Below, one piece after another: positions 52,701 to 61,027 of a stretch of 64,000 nucleotides of DNA. This DNA is from Bacteroidota bacterium (GTDB lineage: Bacteria > Bacteroidota > Bacteroidia > UKL13-3). The DNA lies in the NCBI GenBank assembly GCA_947457395.1, contig CANGVA010000009.1:44542-108541 (forward strand), in the 5' to 3' direction. Position 1 is the first letter of the stretch; each line of letters starts with the position of its first letter. The notes under the pieces were generated by a model. The model was not told the DNA's origin. It saw only the letters and a list, made by a program, of their open reading frames with translations, and did not search any database. Made by a program: the position numbers and the translations under genes.

Positions 52701-52813
52701 TAAACAGATTGGTTACCTTGGCCTTTAAAGGGAATGATGTTTTCTAATAGTTGCGAATAAGCGGAACTTACGCTTAGAAAACTATAAAATAGAAGAGTAA
52801 GCCTTAAAGCCAT
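49799..52813 (-). CDS. T9SS type B (gliding-associated C-terminal) protein with six DTxxxxCDSI repeats
   Basis: A 1004-residue secreted protein. Signal peptide 1-20 from the ATG at 52813. The first ~540 residues are unassigned beta-rich sequence (propeller-like phrases such as VVKFDSSWTYQYHFVI). From ~546 to ~836 there are six related repeats of about 45-60 residues of the form W...SGxYYDTI...GCDSIxxIxL. The C-terminus is the gliding-motility-associated CTD, the type B T9SS signal (LFPNVITPNNDGYNDILSIEP ... FNRWGNKVFET ... GTYFYILKGIST). Exported to the cell surface; an adhesion role is inferred. A hairpin stands in its leader. Confidence 0.87.
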   Translation of the reverse strand: MALRLTLLFYSFLSVSSAYSQLLENIIPFKGQGNQSVYGIYTDNKENHYVAYFYNAPFEVDSLGTTITVDTVSFKRYNPLLNGISKMDLAVVKFDSSWTYQYHFVISGTECIVWHEPQRIIIKFDNLNNAVYCINGYFGDSVKVFSKINSLNKTLYFYSNPDANQPEVSKSLFILKTSENGQYIWHTSIKGRYINFIGWDLIYYTRCNNLIILPNNHIVFDLNTAFLSVGGGDTITFQYHDNSTFGYTDTNSDRRIVLLPDNGKIDTSYALVNRIMLRENIGIPSINLNNYIYSAVIIHQIKNNDTLLKAPIPLIKPYQNAIKTYTVLIKYDEKGAIYWAKIIDSLLLYEVNLRIKLCADRIRNRLIFAYSADTNYIDPLNVRPNYESSINIQCFDENGTVLTQHNIRTNRSTRLTDLVYHEKSDAVIILGETNGNQLSNSGSLKLANQLYNASPFLYIIKETNKYSNGFWLNLNQFGYKQPEFFPPFPYPSVYGNEIAAYGKNKIAITGYYNNTLQSLCKTKLAIDQNEGCIIKAYIPEVIDTAYCTIYQSPSGKVFTKYNGNYWDTIRTQQNCDSIFLLRLKDLSNEFTSDTNVCHGFKTVGKNKTWYYQSAIVFDTLTNKAGCDSIVTINLTVNSPLTSIDTVVIKRYKSPSRLFDWDSTGTYYDTIKVSNGCDSIFKINLKVLQNRRYVDTTFCRQFKLNGINKWVNESGIYYDTLTNILGYDSIIIYQLKSLTTYDTLKLTHCGPLGSLSGKFTMNNTGQYKDTISNMAGCDSILIIEFIRSPFIQSLKQAACKSYVSPSGKYTWHQSGNYLDTLLNNTSCDTIYLIELTISSLTTGIEKSNDISCDSLSALITANSPYFNSWKSNLDIPNIFNKRIEVKPSETTTFYALFSDSLGCTAEDSITIMVNKTDIGFLFPNVITPNNDGYNDILSIEPVEYFKEVKLSIFNRWGNKVFETIEKPPTWNAKTETNGTYFYILKGISTCDLPVSKTGTITVIKD

Positions 52814-52832
52814 AACTTTAATTAATTTATAA

Positions 52833-52867
52833 AATATCCAAGTTGGCCAAAAGCCAACTTGGATATT
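52833..52867. other. Perfect 15-bp hairpin in the leader of the type B T9SS gene
   Basis: AATATCCAAGTTGGC and GCCAACTTGGATATT flank a five-base loop, 20 bases before the start codon. Read on the minus strand it is followed by TTTATAAATT, too weak for a sure terminator. Confidence 0.8.
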
Positions 52868-53096
52868 AAGGTGTACTATTACTTTGTGCTTTAGAATTTG
52901 GGGTAAAAATAAAATACAGAGATAGAAATAGAGCAATTTTTAGTGTCACATTTAAAAATGAGCAAGGGATAGAGACCCAAGCCTGGTTAAATTTTTGTTC
53001 TGTGTTTTTGATAAAATGTATAAATTAATACAACCAAATTTAATATTTTCTTCAATTTTTAAGAACAATTATTTGGTTTATTAATGCTTTTTTTTT

Positions 53097-55082
53097 GTGA
53101 TAAAGCAAGAGTTTATACATTTGTTGAAATTTAAAGCAGTGTCAGATCATCATAGCAAGGTGTCTAAACTCACAGCAGGTGGGTTATTGATAGCGTTGGG
53201 TATTATTTTCGGAGATATTGGTACATCTCCGCTCTATGTTTTTAAAGCCATTGTTTCAGGTAGAAATATTTCAACAGATTTAATTTATGGTGGCCTATCC
53301 GCTATATTCTGGACCATTACCCTGCAAACAACCATCAAGTATGTAATTATAGTTTTACGTGCAGATAACAATGGTGAGGGTGGTATTTTCTCTTTGTATG
53401 CCTTGGTCAGACGTAGAAAACCTTTTCTAATTTTTCCTGCTATTATTGGTGGCTGTGCATTGCTTGCCGATGGCATGATTACACCACCCATCTCTGTTTC
53501 TTCTGCCATTGAAGGTTTGCTCATTCTTAATCCGGATATTCCTACGCTACCAATTGTAATTGCCATTATCACCCTGCTCTTTTTTATGCAGCGAATGGGT
53601 ACCAATATTGTTGGCCGTATGTTTGGTCCGGTGATGTTGGTTTGGTTTAGTATGTTGGGTATCCTGGGGCTTATGAGTTTAAGTTCACATCCTGAAGTGC
53701 TTAAGGCCATCAATCCCCGCTATGCCTATGAATTATTGGTTTATTATCCGGAGGGCTTTTGGTTATTGGGTGCTGTTTTCCTTTGCACAACAGGAGCAGA
53801 AGCACTTTACTCAGATATGGGTCACTGCGGCAAAAAGAATATCCGTGTAAGTTGGATATTCGTAAAGATTGCCCTCTTGTTAAATTATTTCGGACAGGGA
53901 GCTTTTGTGCTCAACGCAGTTGGAACTAAATCGGCCGATATTAATCCTTTTTATGCCATTATGCCTGAGTGGTTTTTGCTTGCAGGTATTGTTATTGCTA
54001 CCTTGGCTACCATCATTGCCAGTCAGGCCATGATTAGTGGTTCATTTACCCTGGTATCAGAAGCATTGAGATTAAACGTATGGCCAAAAGTTACGCTTAA
54101 GTATCCGTCAGATGCAAAGGGACAAATCTATGTGCCCAGTGTAAACTGGATTCTTTGTGCCGGTTGCATCAGCATTGTACTTTACTTTAAGGAATCATCT
54201 AAGATGGAAGCAGCCTATGGTTTAGCTATTATTACTACCATGATGATGACTACCATTTTGCTTGTAAACTACCTTCGTAAAATACGCGCTCCCAAATGGT
54301 TTATACTCATTATTGGTATAGTTTACTTGTTTATCGAATCATGCTTTTTAATTGCCAATATTGTTAAAATTCCACATGGTGGCTGGATGACCTTACTGGT
54401 GAGTATGCTCTTTATAGCAGTTATGTGGGTTTGGTTCAAGGGCAGGAAAATCAAAAACCGCCTTACTGAGTTTGTGAATCTGAGAGATTACTTGCCGGTA
54501 TTGCAGGAACTCAGCAAGGATGAGTCTGTTCCAAAATATTCTACCCATCTTGTTTACCTTACCAGTGCAGATCATCTGATGGAGGTAGAGTATAAAATTA
54601 TTTACTCCATTCTTCAAAAACAGCCCAAAAGAGCTGATGTTTACTGGTTTGTTCATATAAATGTAGTAGACCAGCCTTATACCATGGAGTATCGGGTAGA
54701 TCATATCGTGCCCCATGATGTGATTAAAATAGAATTTAAGCTGGGTTTCAGGGTTGAGCAAAAAATTAACTTTTACTTCCGCAAAGTGGTAGAAGAGTTA
54801 ATGCGCAACCATGAGGTGGATGTAACATCCAGATATGCTTCATTAAGCAAAGTAAATGTAACGGGCGATTTCCGTTTTGTGGTGTTAAAGCGCCATCTCT
54901 CCTATGAAAATGAGCTCTCGCTCTATGAAGAGCTTATTATGGATGCTTACAGTACCTTGGATTACCTAAGCTTAAGTGAGGAAAAGGCCTTTGGTCTGGA
55001 TACCAGTTCCGTTACGGTAGAGAAGGTGCCACTGGTTATTGCACCGGTAAAAGAGTTTAAACTCAAGCGGGTATTCCGTTAG
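53097..55082 (+). CDS. kup: KUP-type potassium uptake protein
   Basis: Proton-coupled potassium importer of the inner membrane, 661 residues, close to E. coli Kup (622). About twelve membrane segments between 25 and 455, with the family motif GDIGTSPLYVFKAI near 42-55 and GGIFSLYALVRR; a cytoplasmic C-terminal domain of ~200 residues follows (EYKIIYSILQKQPKRADVYWFVHINVVDQPYTMEYR). The start is the GTG at 53097; a later in-frame start would cut into the N-terminal cytoplasmic segment. It stands alone, divergent from the T9SS gene and upstream of the tRNA-Gln operon. Confidence 0.95.
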   Translation: MIKQEFIHLLKFKAVSDHHSKVSKLTAGGLLIALGIIFGDIGTSPLYVFKAIVSGRNISTDLIYGGLSAIFWTITLQTTIKYVIIVLRADNNGEGGIFSLYALVRRRKPFLIFPAIIGGCALLADGMITPPISVSSAIEGLLILNPDIPTLPIVIAIITLLFFMQRMGTNIVGRMFGPVMLVWFSMLGILGLMSLSSHPEVLKAINPRYAYELLVYYPEGFWLLGAVFLCTTGAEALYSDMGHCGKKNIRVSWIFVKIALLLNYFGQGAFVLNAVGTKSADINPFYAIMPEWFLLAGIVIATLATIIASQAMISGSFTLVSEALRLNVWPKVTLKYPSDAKGQIYVPSVNWILCAGCISIVLYFKESSKMEAAYGLAIITTMMMTTILLVNYLRKIRAPKWFILIIGIVYLFIESCFLIANIVKIPHGGWMTLLVSMLFIAVMWVWFKGRKIKNRLTEFVNLRDYLPVLQELSKDESVPKYSTHLVYLTSADHLMEVEYKIIYSILQKQPKRADVYWFVHINVVDQPYTMEYRVDHIVPHDVIKIEFKLGFRVEQKINFYFRKVVEELMRNHEVDVTSRYASLSKVNVTGDFRFVVLKRHLSYENELSLYEELIMDAYSTLDYLSLSEEKAFGLDTSSVTVEKVPLVIAPVKEFKLKRVFR

Positions 55083-55101
55083 AATTTTTTTTAAAAAAGC
55101 C

Positions 55102-55131
55102 TTTACAAATACCTAAAATCTCCTATTTTTG
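55102..55131 (+). promoter_or_regulatory. Promoter of the tRNA-Gln/prs unit
   Basis: TTTAC at 55102 and, 17 bases on, an exact TATTTTTG box at 55124-55131, ten bases before the tRNA 5' end. Both spacing and form fit a strong Bacteroidota housekeeping promoter. Confidence 0.6.
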
Positions 55132-55141
55132 CTGCCCACTT

Positions 55142-55214
55142 TGACCGATGGTGTAACTGGCAACACGTCTGATTTTGGTTCAGAAGAGTCTAGGTTCGAC
55201 CCCTAGTCGGTCAA
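55142..55214 (+). tRNA. tRNA-Gln(TTG)
   Basis: A 73-base cloverleaf: acceptor TGACCGA/TCGGTCA, D-arm GTGTAACTGGCAACAC, anticodon stem TCTGA/TCAGA with loop TTTTGGT giving anticodon TTG, T-arm CTAGGTTCGACCCCTAG. CCA is not encoded. It is 55 bases upstream of prs and is probably cut from the same transcript. Confidence 0.96.
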
Positions 55215-55269
55215 CAAATAATGCCGGGTTCCTTGAATCCGGCTTGTTTTTCAATAAGGAACAGCTTGT

Positions 55270-56232
55270 ATGTCACCCAGAAATGAGATAAAATTATTCT
55301 CCGGCCGCCAATCAGCCTACCTGGCTGAGAAAATTGCGTCCGCATATGGCAAACCGCTAGGTGACATTACTATTTCCCAGTTCAGCGATGGAGAGATACA
55401 GCCTTCCATCAATGAATCGGTGCGTGGTTGCGATGTTTTTTTTATCCAATCTACCTTTGCTCCCGGTGATAACCTGATAGAACTTCTCCTGATGATAGAT
55501 GCTGCCAAGCGCGCATCTGCCCACTACATCACTGCAGTTATTCCTTATTTTGGGATGGCACGTCAGGATAGAAAAGATAAGCCAAGGGTTTCCATTGGAT
55601 CTAAAGTAGCGGCAGATATGCTTAAAGCTGCAGGTGTAAGCCGTGTTATGACCATGGACTTGCACGCTCCGCAAATTCAAGGTTTTTTTGAAATACCGGT
55701 AGACCATCTGGATCCTTCTGTTATCTTTATTCCTTATATCAGAAACATGAATATGGGTAAAGATACCATGATTGCTTCTCCTGATATGGGTTCCAGTGCC
55801 AGGGCGCGTATTTATGCCAAGGCGCTTGGCTGCGATATGGTGATTGTTGATAAAGAAAGAAGAAGAGCCAATGAAATTGCATCTATGACGTTAATTGGTG
55901 ATGTAACCGGTAAACACGTGGTAATGGTAGATGATATTATCGATACAGGTAATACATTGGCCAAAGCAGCCCAATTAATAAAAGATAAAGGCGCGTTAAG
56001 TGTAAGGGCCATGTGCACGCATCCGGTTCTCTCAGGCAAAGCGTATGAAACCATAGAAAACAGTGTGTTGGATGAACTGGTTGTGTGTGATACCATTCCG
56101 TTGAGAAATGAAAGCAGCAAAATCAAAGTATTAAGTGTTGCTGAATTATTTGCCAACGCCATCAGAAATGTTACAGAGTTCGGTTCAATCAGTTCATTAT
56201 TCACTATTCAAGAAAATAAACCTTCTAATTAA
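55270..56232 (+). CDS. prs: Ribose-phosphate pyrophosphokinase
   Basis: Makes PRPP from ribose-5-phosphate and ATP for nucleotide, histidine and tryptophan synthesis. 320 residues, the normal length. Two PRTase-type domains: the N-terminal KLFSGRQSAYLAEKIASAYG and YFGMARQDRKDKPR (ATP loop), then SPDMGSSARARIYAKAL, the DKERR motif and the PRPP loop VVMVDDIIDTGNTLAKAA. The ATG at 55270 has no competitor. Operon tRNA-Gln - prs - rplY. Confidence 0.97.
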   Translation: MSPRNEIKLFSGRQSAYLAEKIASAYGKPLGDITISQFSDGEIQPSINESVRGCDVFFIQSTFAPGDNLIELLLMIDAAKRASAHYITAVIPYFGMARQDRKDKPRVSIGSKVAADMLKAAGVSRVMTMDLHAPQIQGFFEIPVDHLDPSVIFIPYIRNMNMGKDTMIASPDMGSSARARIYAKALGCDMVIVDKERRRANEIASMTLIGDVTGKHVVMVDDIIDTGNTLAKAAQLIKDKGALSVRAMCTHPVLSGKAYETIENSVLDELVVCDTIPLRNESSKIKVLSVAELFANAIRNVTEFGSISSLFTIQENKPSN

Positions 56233-56253
56233 TCACTTAAATAAACAAAAATT

Positions 56254-56841
56254 ATGAAATCAGTTGCCATGTTTGGTTACTTGCGGGACGGAGTTGGTAA
56301 AAGTGCTACCAAAGCTATCCGAAACGAGGGTAAAGTGCCGTGCGTGTTGTATGGCGGAAGCGAGCATATTCATTTTTCAATGTATGCTGCAGACTTTAAA
56401 CCATTGGTGTACACCCCTAACACCTACAAAGTAAAATTAGATTTGAACGGAAAAACTTACCGTGCAATTCTGAAAGACATTCAGTTTCATCCGGTTAATG
56501 ACAGTATCGTGCATGCCGATTTTCAGGAAATCAATGACAGCAAACCTGTTGAAATGATGATACCTGTTAAATTGGTTGGTAATTCTGTTGGTGTACGTGC
56601 CGGTGGTAAACTTATTCCAAATGCCAAAAAACTGCGTGTAAGAGCCCTTGCTGCAGATTTGCCAGATTTTATTGAAGTAAACATCGATAATCTGGAGATT
56701 GGTAAAGCCATAAAGGTTGGAGAGATTTCTTTAGACAAAATTGCATTACTGGATTCTCCAAACAACCCTGTTGTGAGTGTTAAAACTACACGCGCTGCTG
56801 TAGAGGAAGCTAAGGCTGCCGATGACGCTAAAAAGAAATAA
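56254..56841 (+). CDS. rplY: 50S ribosomal protein L25/general stress protein Ctc
   Basis: Ribosomal protein of the 5S rRNA-binding L25/TL5/Ctc type, 195 residues, the long two-domain form. N-terminal domain ~1-90 (KSATKAIRNEGKVPCVLYGG ... AILKDIQFHPVNDSIVHADF) binds 5S rRNA; the C-terminal domain ~95-180 (IPVKLVGNSVGVRAGGKL) is the Ctc extension. It ends in an Ala/Lys/Asp-rich tail, usual in Bacteroidota. It is 21 bases after prs and ends the tRNA-Gln-prs unit before a strong terminator. Confidence 0.95.
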   Translation: MKSVAMFGYLRDGVGKSATKAIRNEGKVPCVLYGGSEHIHFSMYAADFKPLVYTPNTYKVKLDLNGKTYRAILKDIQFHPVNDSIVHADFQEINDSKPVEMMIPVKLVGNSVGVRAGGKLIPNAKKLRVRALAADLPDFIEVNIDNLEIGKAIKVGEISLDKIALLDSPNNPVVSVKTTRAAVEEAKAADDAKKK

Positions 56842-56859
56842 TTGAAATAATTTTTTCTG

Positions 56860-56890
56860 AACCCGCATCTTTCCTGATGCGGGTTTTTTT
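56860..56890 (+). terminator. Rho-independent terminator after rplY
   Basis: Ten-bp stem AACCCGCATC/GATGCGGGTT with a six-base loop, then seven T. It closes the tRNA-Gln-prs-rplY transcript. Confidence 0.9.
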
Positions 56891-56923
56891 ATGCTTTCAT
56901 GATAAAAGAATTTTCTTTGCAAT

Positions 56924-57487
56924 ATGAAATACCTGATTGTTGGACTTGGGAATATTGGCGATGCTTATATGCATACACGGCACAATATCGGGTTTGATAT
57001 AGCTGATGCATTGGCGAGCAAGCACGGTGTGTCTTTTGCTCCTGATCGGTATGCAGATTATGCAATGGTTAACCTAAAAGGCAAACAATTGCATGTAATT
57101 AAGCCAACTACCTTCATGAATTTAAGTGGTAAGGCTGTAAGATACTGGTTGCAACTCTTAAAAATAGATCCGTTGCACATGCTGGTGCTGGTTGATGACC
57201 TTGCAATAGATTTTGGTAAGATAAGAATACGTGGAAATGGAAGCGATGCCGGACATAATGGGCTGAAAAATATTAATGAGCTAATGCAAACACAGGAGTA
57301 TCCGCGTTTGCGATTTGGCATAGGTAATCAATTTCCCAAAGGCAGGCAGGTTGATTATGTATTGGGAAAATGGAATGAAGAAGAAGCCCCAAAACTACCT
57401 GCACTGATTAAACACTGCACCGATGCCATAGAAGCTTTTGCTACCATTGGGCTGGAGCGCACCATGAATTTTTATAATATAAAGTAA
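56924..57487 (+). CDS. pth: Peptidyl-tRNA hydrolase
   Basis: Frees peptidyl-tRNA dropped by ribosomes. 187 residues, the normal bacterial size. Motifs: YLIVGLGNIGDAYMHTRHNIGFDIAD (with the catalytic His in TRHNIGF), PTTFMNLSGKAV, VLVDDLAIDFGKIRIRGNGSDAGHNGLKNI (Asp and GHNGL) and RLRFGIGN. Own promoter region between the rplY terminator and the ATG; a weak box (TTTCTTTG) ends at 56919. Followed by a bidirectional terminator shared with the convergent T9SS gene. Confidence 0.95.
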   Translation: MKYLIVGLGNIGDAYMHTRHNIGFDIADALASKHGVSFAPDRYADYAMVNLKGKQLHVIKPTTFMNLSGKAVRYWLQLLKIDPLHMLVLVDDLAIDFGKIRIRGNGSDAGHNGLKNINELMQTQEYPRLRFGIGNQFPKGRQVDYVLGKWNEEEAPKLPALIKHCTDAIEAFATIGLERTMNFYNIK

Positions 57488-57488
57488 T

Positions 57489-57521
57489 AAAAAAAAGGCT
57501 GCTCTAACAGAGCAGCCTTTT
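57489..57521. terminator. Bidirectional terminator between pth and the T9SS gene
   Basis: A 13-bp stem AAAAGGCTGCTCT/AGAGCAGCCTTTT with a three-base loop. The T-run is long on the minus strand and short on the plus strand, so it serves both convergent genes. Confidence 0.88.
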
Positions 57522-57540
57522 AGAGAGCTATTGAATATGA

Positions 57541-58911
57541 TTATTGACCGATAGTCAGTTTTCTTGTTTCGCTGATACCATTCATGGTCATTTTGACGAA
57601 ATATATACCTGCGTTCAGACCATTCAAGTCCAAGTTAACTTCAGTCTCACCGGCAGCGTAACTTCCATCTGCAATTCTTTTTACTTCCTGACCTACGATA
57701 TTAATGATGCTTATTTTAACACGGCCTGCTTGTTTTAGGTTGAATCCGGCTACTGCTACGCTATTTAAAGGAGCAGGATTAGGAAATACATTAGTCAAGG
57801 CAAATGCTTCGTTGGTAAATTTCTTCAAACCAACGTTGTCGGTTGATGTCATGTGCAAGCCTGAGTAAATATTGCGACCTGCAAAGTATGCATTACCTGG
57901 AATATAACCATCCCATCCATTATTAATAGTTTCGTTTGATGGAAAGTATGCGTTTTCTTTGTCGCTGAATATAGAGTGGTTAAAGAATGTTGTACTTCTC
58001 CATTGTGTAGCAGTTTGTGCATTTTGAGCAAATCGGTACCCAAAATAATTTACACGTTTTCTGCTAGAAGGAAAGGTAGTTGGGTTTCTTCTGTAAATCA
58101 TTACGCTTGAAGTATCATAAGACATGCCTGGCTTGAAATGCATGGTGTAAGCAACCACATTTTGGGCTGTACCGTTATTTTGAGCCGGTATGCTAATGCC
58201 GGTTGGTGTAGCTATTCGCATTACAGCAGTACCCCATGAATTTTCAAATGCACCATTGGTATTAAATACAGAGGTTGAATCAGCTCTGGTAAGTGGTATT
58301 TTTTGCTCAGCAACAAAACCTGTAGCTCTTAGTTGCGGTATGCTCCAGTTTAGGCGAATATATGAGAATGGAGGTGTAACGTTAAGTGTTCTGAATGTCA
58401 TTGCTGAAGGTGTGAAATAACGGATGATGAGTGTATCTACAACAGGGTTTTTGCCACCCATACCGTCATCTATCGAATCAACATTTCTTACATACAAATA
58501 AGATAGATATACCGAGTCAAGAGAGAAACCGTTGAATTTACTAAGGCGTATGCCTGGGTTGTCTGTTAAACTGATAACAGCATCTCTTGGGTCAATCACT
58601 TGCCCTACAGAAATGCTATAGAATCTGAAAATTGAATCGTTTTCATTCACGTAGATAGCTGTTGAATCCGGCATCAGGAAATCAACGAAAGTGGTTAGGG
58701 TTCCGCCACCACCGGTGAATGAGTTTAACCAATCGATGGGATCATACCAATCTGAAACCTGAGCTTTACCCATAGTAGAGTTGCTTCGAACCGTTTTAGA
58801 AATAGGGGCTCCTGACAAATCATTGTGTGCCGGACGGCCCTGAACAAGTGATTGAGAGAAAGCGGCACTTGTGGCCAATAATCCAAGCACAGTGTAAATT
58901 AACTTTTTCAT
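57541..58911 (-). CDS. T9SS type A secreted protein of unknown function
   Basis: A 456-residue secreted protein. Signal peptide 1-20 from the ATG at 58911 (MKKLIYTVLGLLATSAAFSQ). The body is a beta-rich domain I cannot name (DWYDPIDWLNSFTGGGGTLTTFVDFLMPDSTAIYVNENDSIFRF). The last ~75 residues are the type A sorting domain (AFALTNVFPNPAPLNSVAVAGFNLKQAGRVKISIINIVGQEV ... GIYFVKMTMNGISETRKLTIGQ). It goes out through the type IX system. Monocistronic, divergent from nothing (the ispG gene lies upstream on the same strand, 95 bases away). Confidence 0.85.
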   Translation of the reverse strand: MKKLIYTVLGLLATSAAFSQSLVQGRPAHNDLSGAPISKTVRSNSTMGKAQVSDWYDPIDWLNSFTGGGGTLTTFVDFLMPDSTAIYVNENDSIFRFYSISVGQVIDPRDAVISLTDNPGIRLSKFNGFSLDSVYLSYLYVRNVDSIDDGMGGKNPVVDTLIIRYFTPSAMTFRTLNVTPPFSYIRLNWSIPQLRATGFVAEQKIPLTRADSTSVFNTNGAFENSWGTAVMRIATPTGISIPAQNNGTAQNVVAYTMHFKPGMSYDTSSVMIYRRNPTTFPSSRKRVNYFGYRFAQNAQTATQWRSTTFFNHSIFSDKENAYFPSNETINNGWDGYIPGNAYFAGRNIYSGLHMTSTDNVGLKKFTNEAFALTNVFPNPAPLNSVAVAGFNLKQAGRVKISIINIVGQEVKRIADGSYAAGETEVNLDLNGLNAGIYFVKMTMNGISETRKLTIGQ

Positions 58912-59005
58912 TTTATTTAGTTTATGTTTTCTTAAATTTAGATTACAATAGTAAACAATATGATTGCTTTTAGCAAGCATTTTGTTGTTGGGTAATTTGC
59001 TTTAG

Positions 59006-60973
59006 CTACCCTAATGCAGGTTCTACCTCAATCCACCTGCCATCAGCCCTTATTAGCTCTATAAGTTCCTGAACAGCAGTTTCTTTATTAATACCTTTTT
59101 TTACTACTTCTTTACCCCTATAAAGGGTTATTTTACCCGGACCTGAACCAACATATCCATAATCTGCATCTGCCATTTCCCCGGGTCCGTTTACAATGCA
59201 GCCCATAATTGCAATTTTTACACCTCTTAGGTGGTCGGTTTGTCTGCGTATCATGGCTGTAGTTTCCTGCAAATCAAATAGGGTGCGGCCGCAGCTAGGG
59301 CAACTGATATATTCTGTTTTGGTAATGCGTGCTCTTGCAGCCTGCAGAATTCCAAAGCTAATTTGATTAATGCGGGATAACTGAATATGAGGTGCACTTA
59401 GCATAATTCCATCTCCGAAACCATCAATAAATACAGTGCCTGTCTGTGTAGCGGCCTCAAGCATAAATTGTTCTTCATCTGCAGTTTGATGGGTTGAATG
59501 GATGATGACAGGTAGCTGTACTGAAAGCAACTTCATGCGGCAAAATAAATTACGCATCTCCGCTACAAAAGCCTCATGCGCTGTTTGTGCAATGATTACC
59601 GCATTTTTATGGGCCTTTAGTTTTAGCAGCATTTCATCTGTTAAATCAGCAGGATTTATGCCAATAAAGTTCAGAGTAGAGGAGTGAGAAACGCTTTTTA
59701 AAAAATCATTTAGCGTAAAAAACGGAAAATGATGTTGCTTATCCGCAAGGGTTTGCCAAGTTGATGCATCCACAATTCCTTTTACACCCATAGGTAACAT
59801 AAAGGAAGGTTTACTGCCACCAAAATAAATATAATCACAACCGGTATCAGCCATTAGCCATTTATCGGTTTCCGGTGTATATGTATGTCCAACAGTTGCC
59901 AGTAATTCGGGTGTAATGGTTTGGTTGCTTAAATCGGCAATAACCCTTGGCACATTGCCACCACCCAAATTGCTGCACTCCACTGTTACCCGTTTTTCAT
60001 ATGCATACGGATTCCATGCTTCTAGCATGGTTTCATCTTTCAATGCAAAAGATAACGGTGCATGTTTTGCTCTATCTGTATACGTTGCTATCAGTTTTTT
60101 AGCAACCGGTACTTCAAACTCAGGATCTTCTGTTAATGATACGCGGACGGTATCACCAATGCCATCTTCCAGTAAGGCTCCGATACCCATTGCGGATTTA
60201 ATTCGACCATCGTCACCATCTCCGGCTTCGGTTACACCCAAATGCAGCGGGTAATGCATATTGGCGGTATTCATGGTTTGAACCAGCAGGCGGTAAGCTT
60301 CTACCATTACCTGTGGGTTACTTGATTTCATTGAGAGTACAATGTTATGGAAGCCCTCATCCTCTGCAATCCTTAAAAATTCCATAGCACTTTCTACCAT
60401 TCCCAACGGGGTATCCCCATACCTGCTCATGATACGATCACTCAAAGAGCCATGGTTGGTGCCAATGCGCATGGCTGTACCATACTCTTTGCAAATCTGC
60501 ACCAAGGGAATAAATTTTTGTCTGATGCGCTCAATTTCTTCTTCGTACTCGGCATCGGTATATTCCAGCAATTGAAATTTCTTCTTATCAACGTAATTAC
60601 CCGGATTTATGCGCACTTTCTCAACGATACGGGCAGCCGCTTCTGCAGCATTGGGCGTAAAATGAATATCTGCCACAAGCGGCACATGTACACCGCGTTT
60701 TTTTAACTCAGCTTTTATATTAGCCAAATTATTTGCCTCATTTATACTTGGTGCAGTAAGCCTTACCAGCTCGCAACCGGCTTCTACCATTCTGATGATT
60801 TGAGCAACAGAGCCAGCAGTATCCATGGTATCGGTAGTGGTCATGCTCTGCGGTCTGATGGGATAATCACTCCCCATCAGTAGATCGCCAATTTTAACCG
60901 TAACGGTTTTACGTCTTTTGTATCTGCTCAGGCTTTCACAATAGTTGATGATATTTTTTACCTTTTGCGTCAT
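59006..60973 (-). CDS. ispG: 4-hydroxy-3-methylbut-2-enyl diphosphate synthase, long form
   Basis: Iron-sulfur enzyme of the methylerythritol isoprenoid pathway. 655 residues, the long form with an inserted domain found in Bacteroidota, Chlamydia and plants, versus ~370 in E. coli. N-terminal TIM-barrel ~25-290 (KIGDLLMGSDYPIRPQSMTTTDTMDT, VPLVADIHFTPNAAEAAA, RINPGNYV, MRIGTNHGSL), an insertion ~295-520 and the C-terminal cluster domain with CPSCGRTLFDLQ and MGCIVNGPGEMADADYGYVG giving the 4Fe-4S cysteines. The ATG at 60973 begins it. It lies 54 bases downstream of the SDR gene. Confidence 0.95.
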   Translation of the reverse strand: MTQKVKNIINYCESLSRYKRRKTVTVKIGDLLMGSDYPIRPQSMTTTDTMDTAGSVAQIIRMVEAGCELVRLTAPSINEANNLANIKAELKKRGVHVPLVADIHFTPNAAEAAARIVEKVRINPGNYVDKKKFQLLEYTDAEYEEEIERIRQKFIPLVQICKEYGTAMRIGTNHGSLSDRIMSRYGDTPLGMVESAMEFLRIAEDEGFHNIVLSMKSSNPQVMVEAYRLLVQTMNTANMHYPLHLGVTEAGDGDDGRIKSAMGIGALLEDGIGDTVRVSLTEDPEFEVPVAKKLIATYTDRAKHAPLSFALKDETMLEAWNPYAYEKRVTVECSNLGGGNVPRVIADLSNQTITPELLATVGHTYTPETDKWLMADTGCDYIYFGGSKPSFMLPMGVKGIVDASTWQTLADKQHHFPFFTLNDFLKSVSHSSTLNFIGINPADLTDEMLLKLKAHKNAVIIAQTAHEAFVAEMRNLFCRMKLLSVQLPVIIHSTHQTADEEQFMLEAATQTGTVFIDGFGDGIMLSAPHIQLSRINQISFGILQAARARITKTEYISCPSCGRTLFDLQETTAMIRRQTDHLRGVKIAIMGCIVNGPGEMADADYGYVGSGPGKITLYRGKEVVKKGINKETAVQELIELIRADGRWIEVEPALG

Positions 60974-61027
60974 AATTTTACTCAATTACAGTTAAACAAT
61001 ACTGATTGGTTTTTGTGTTGGTTGTGG

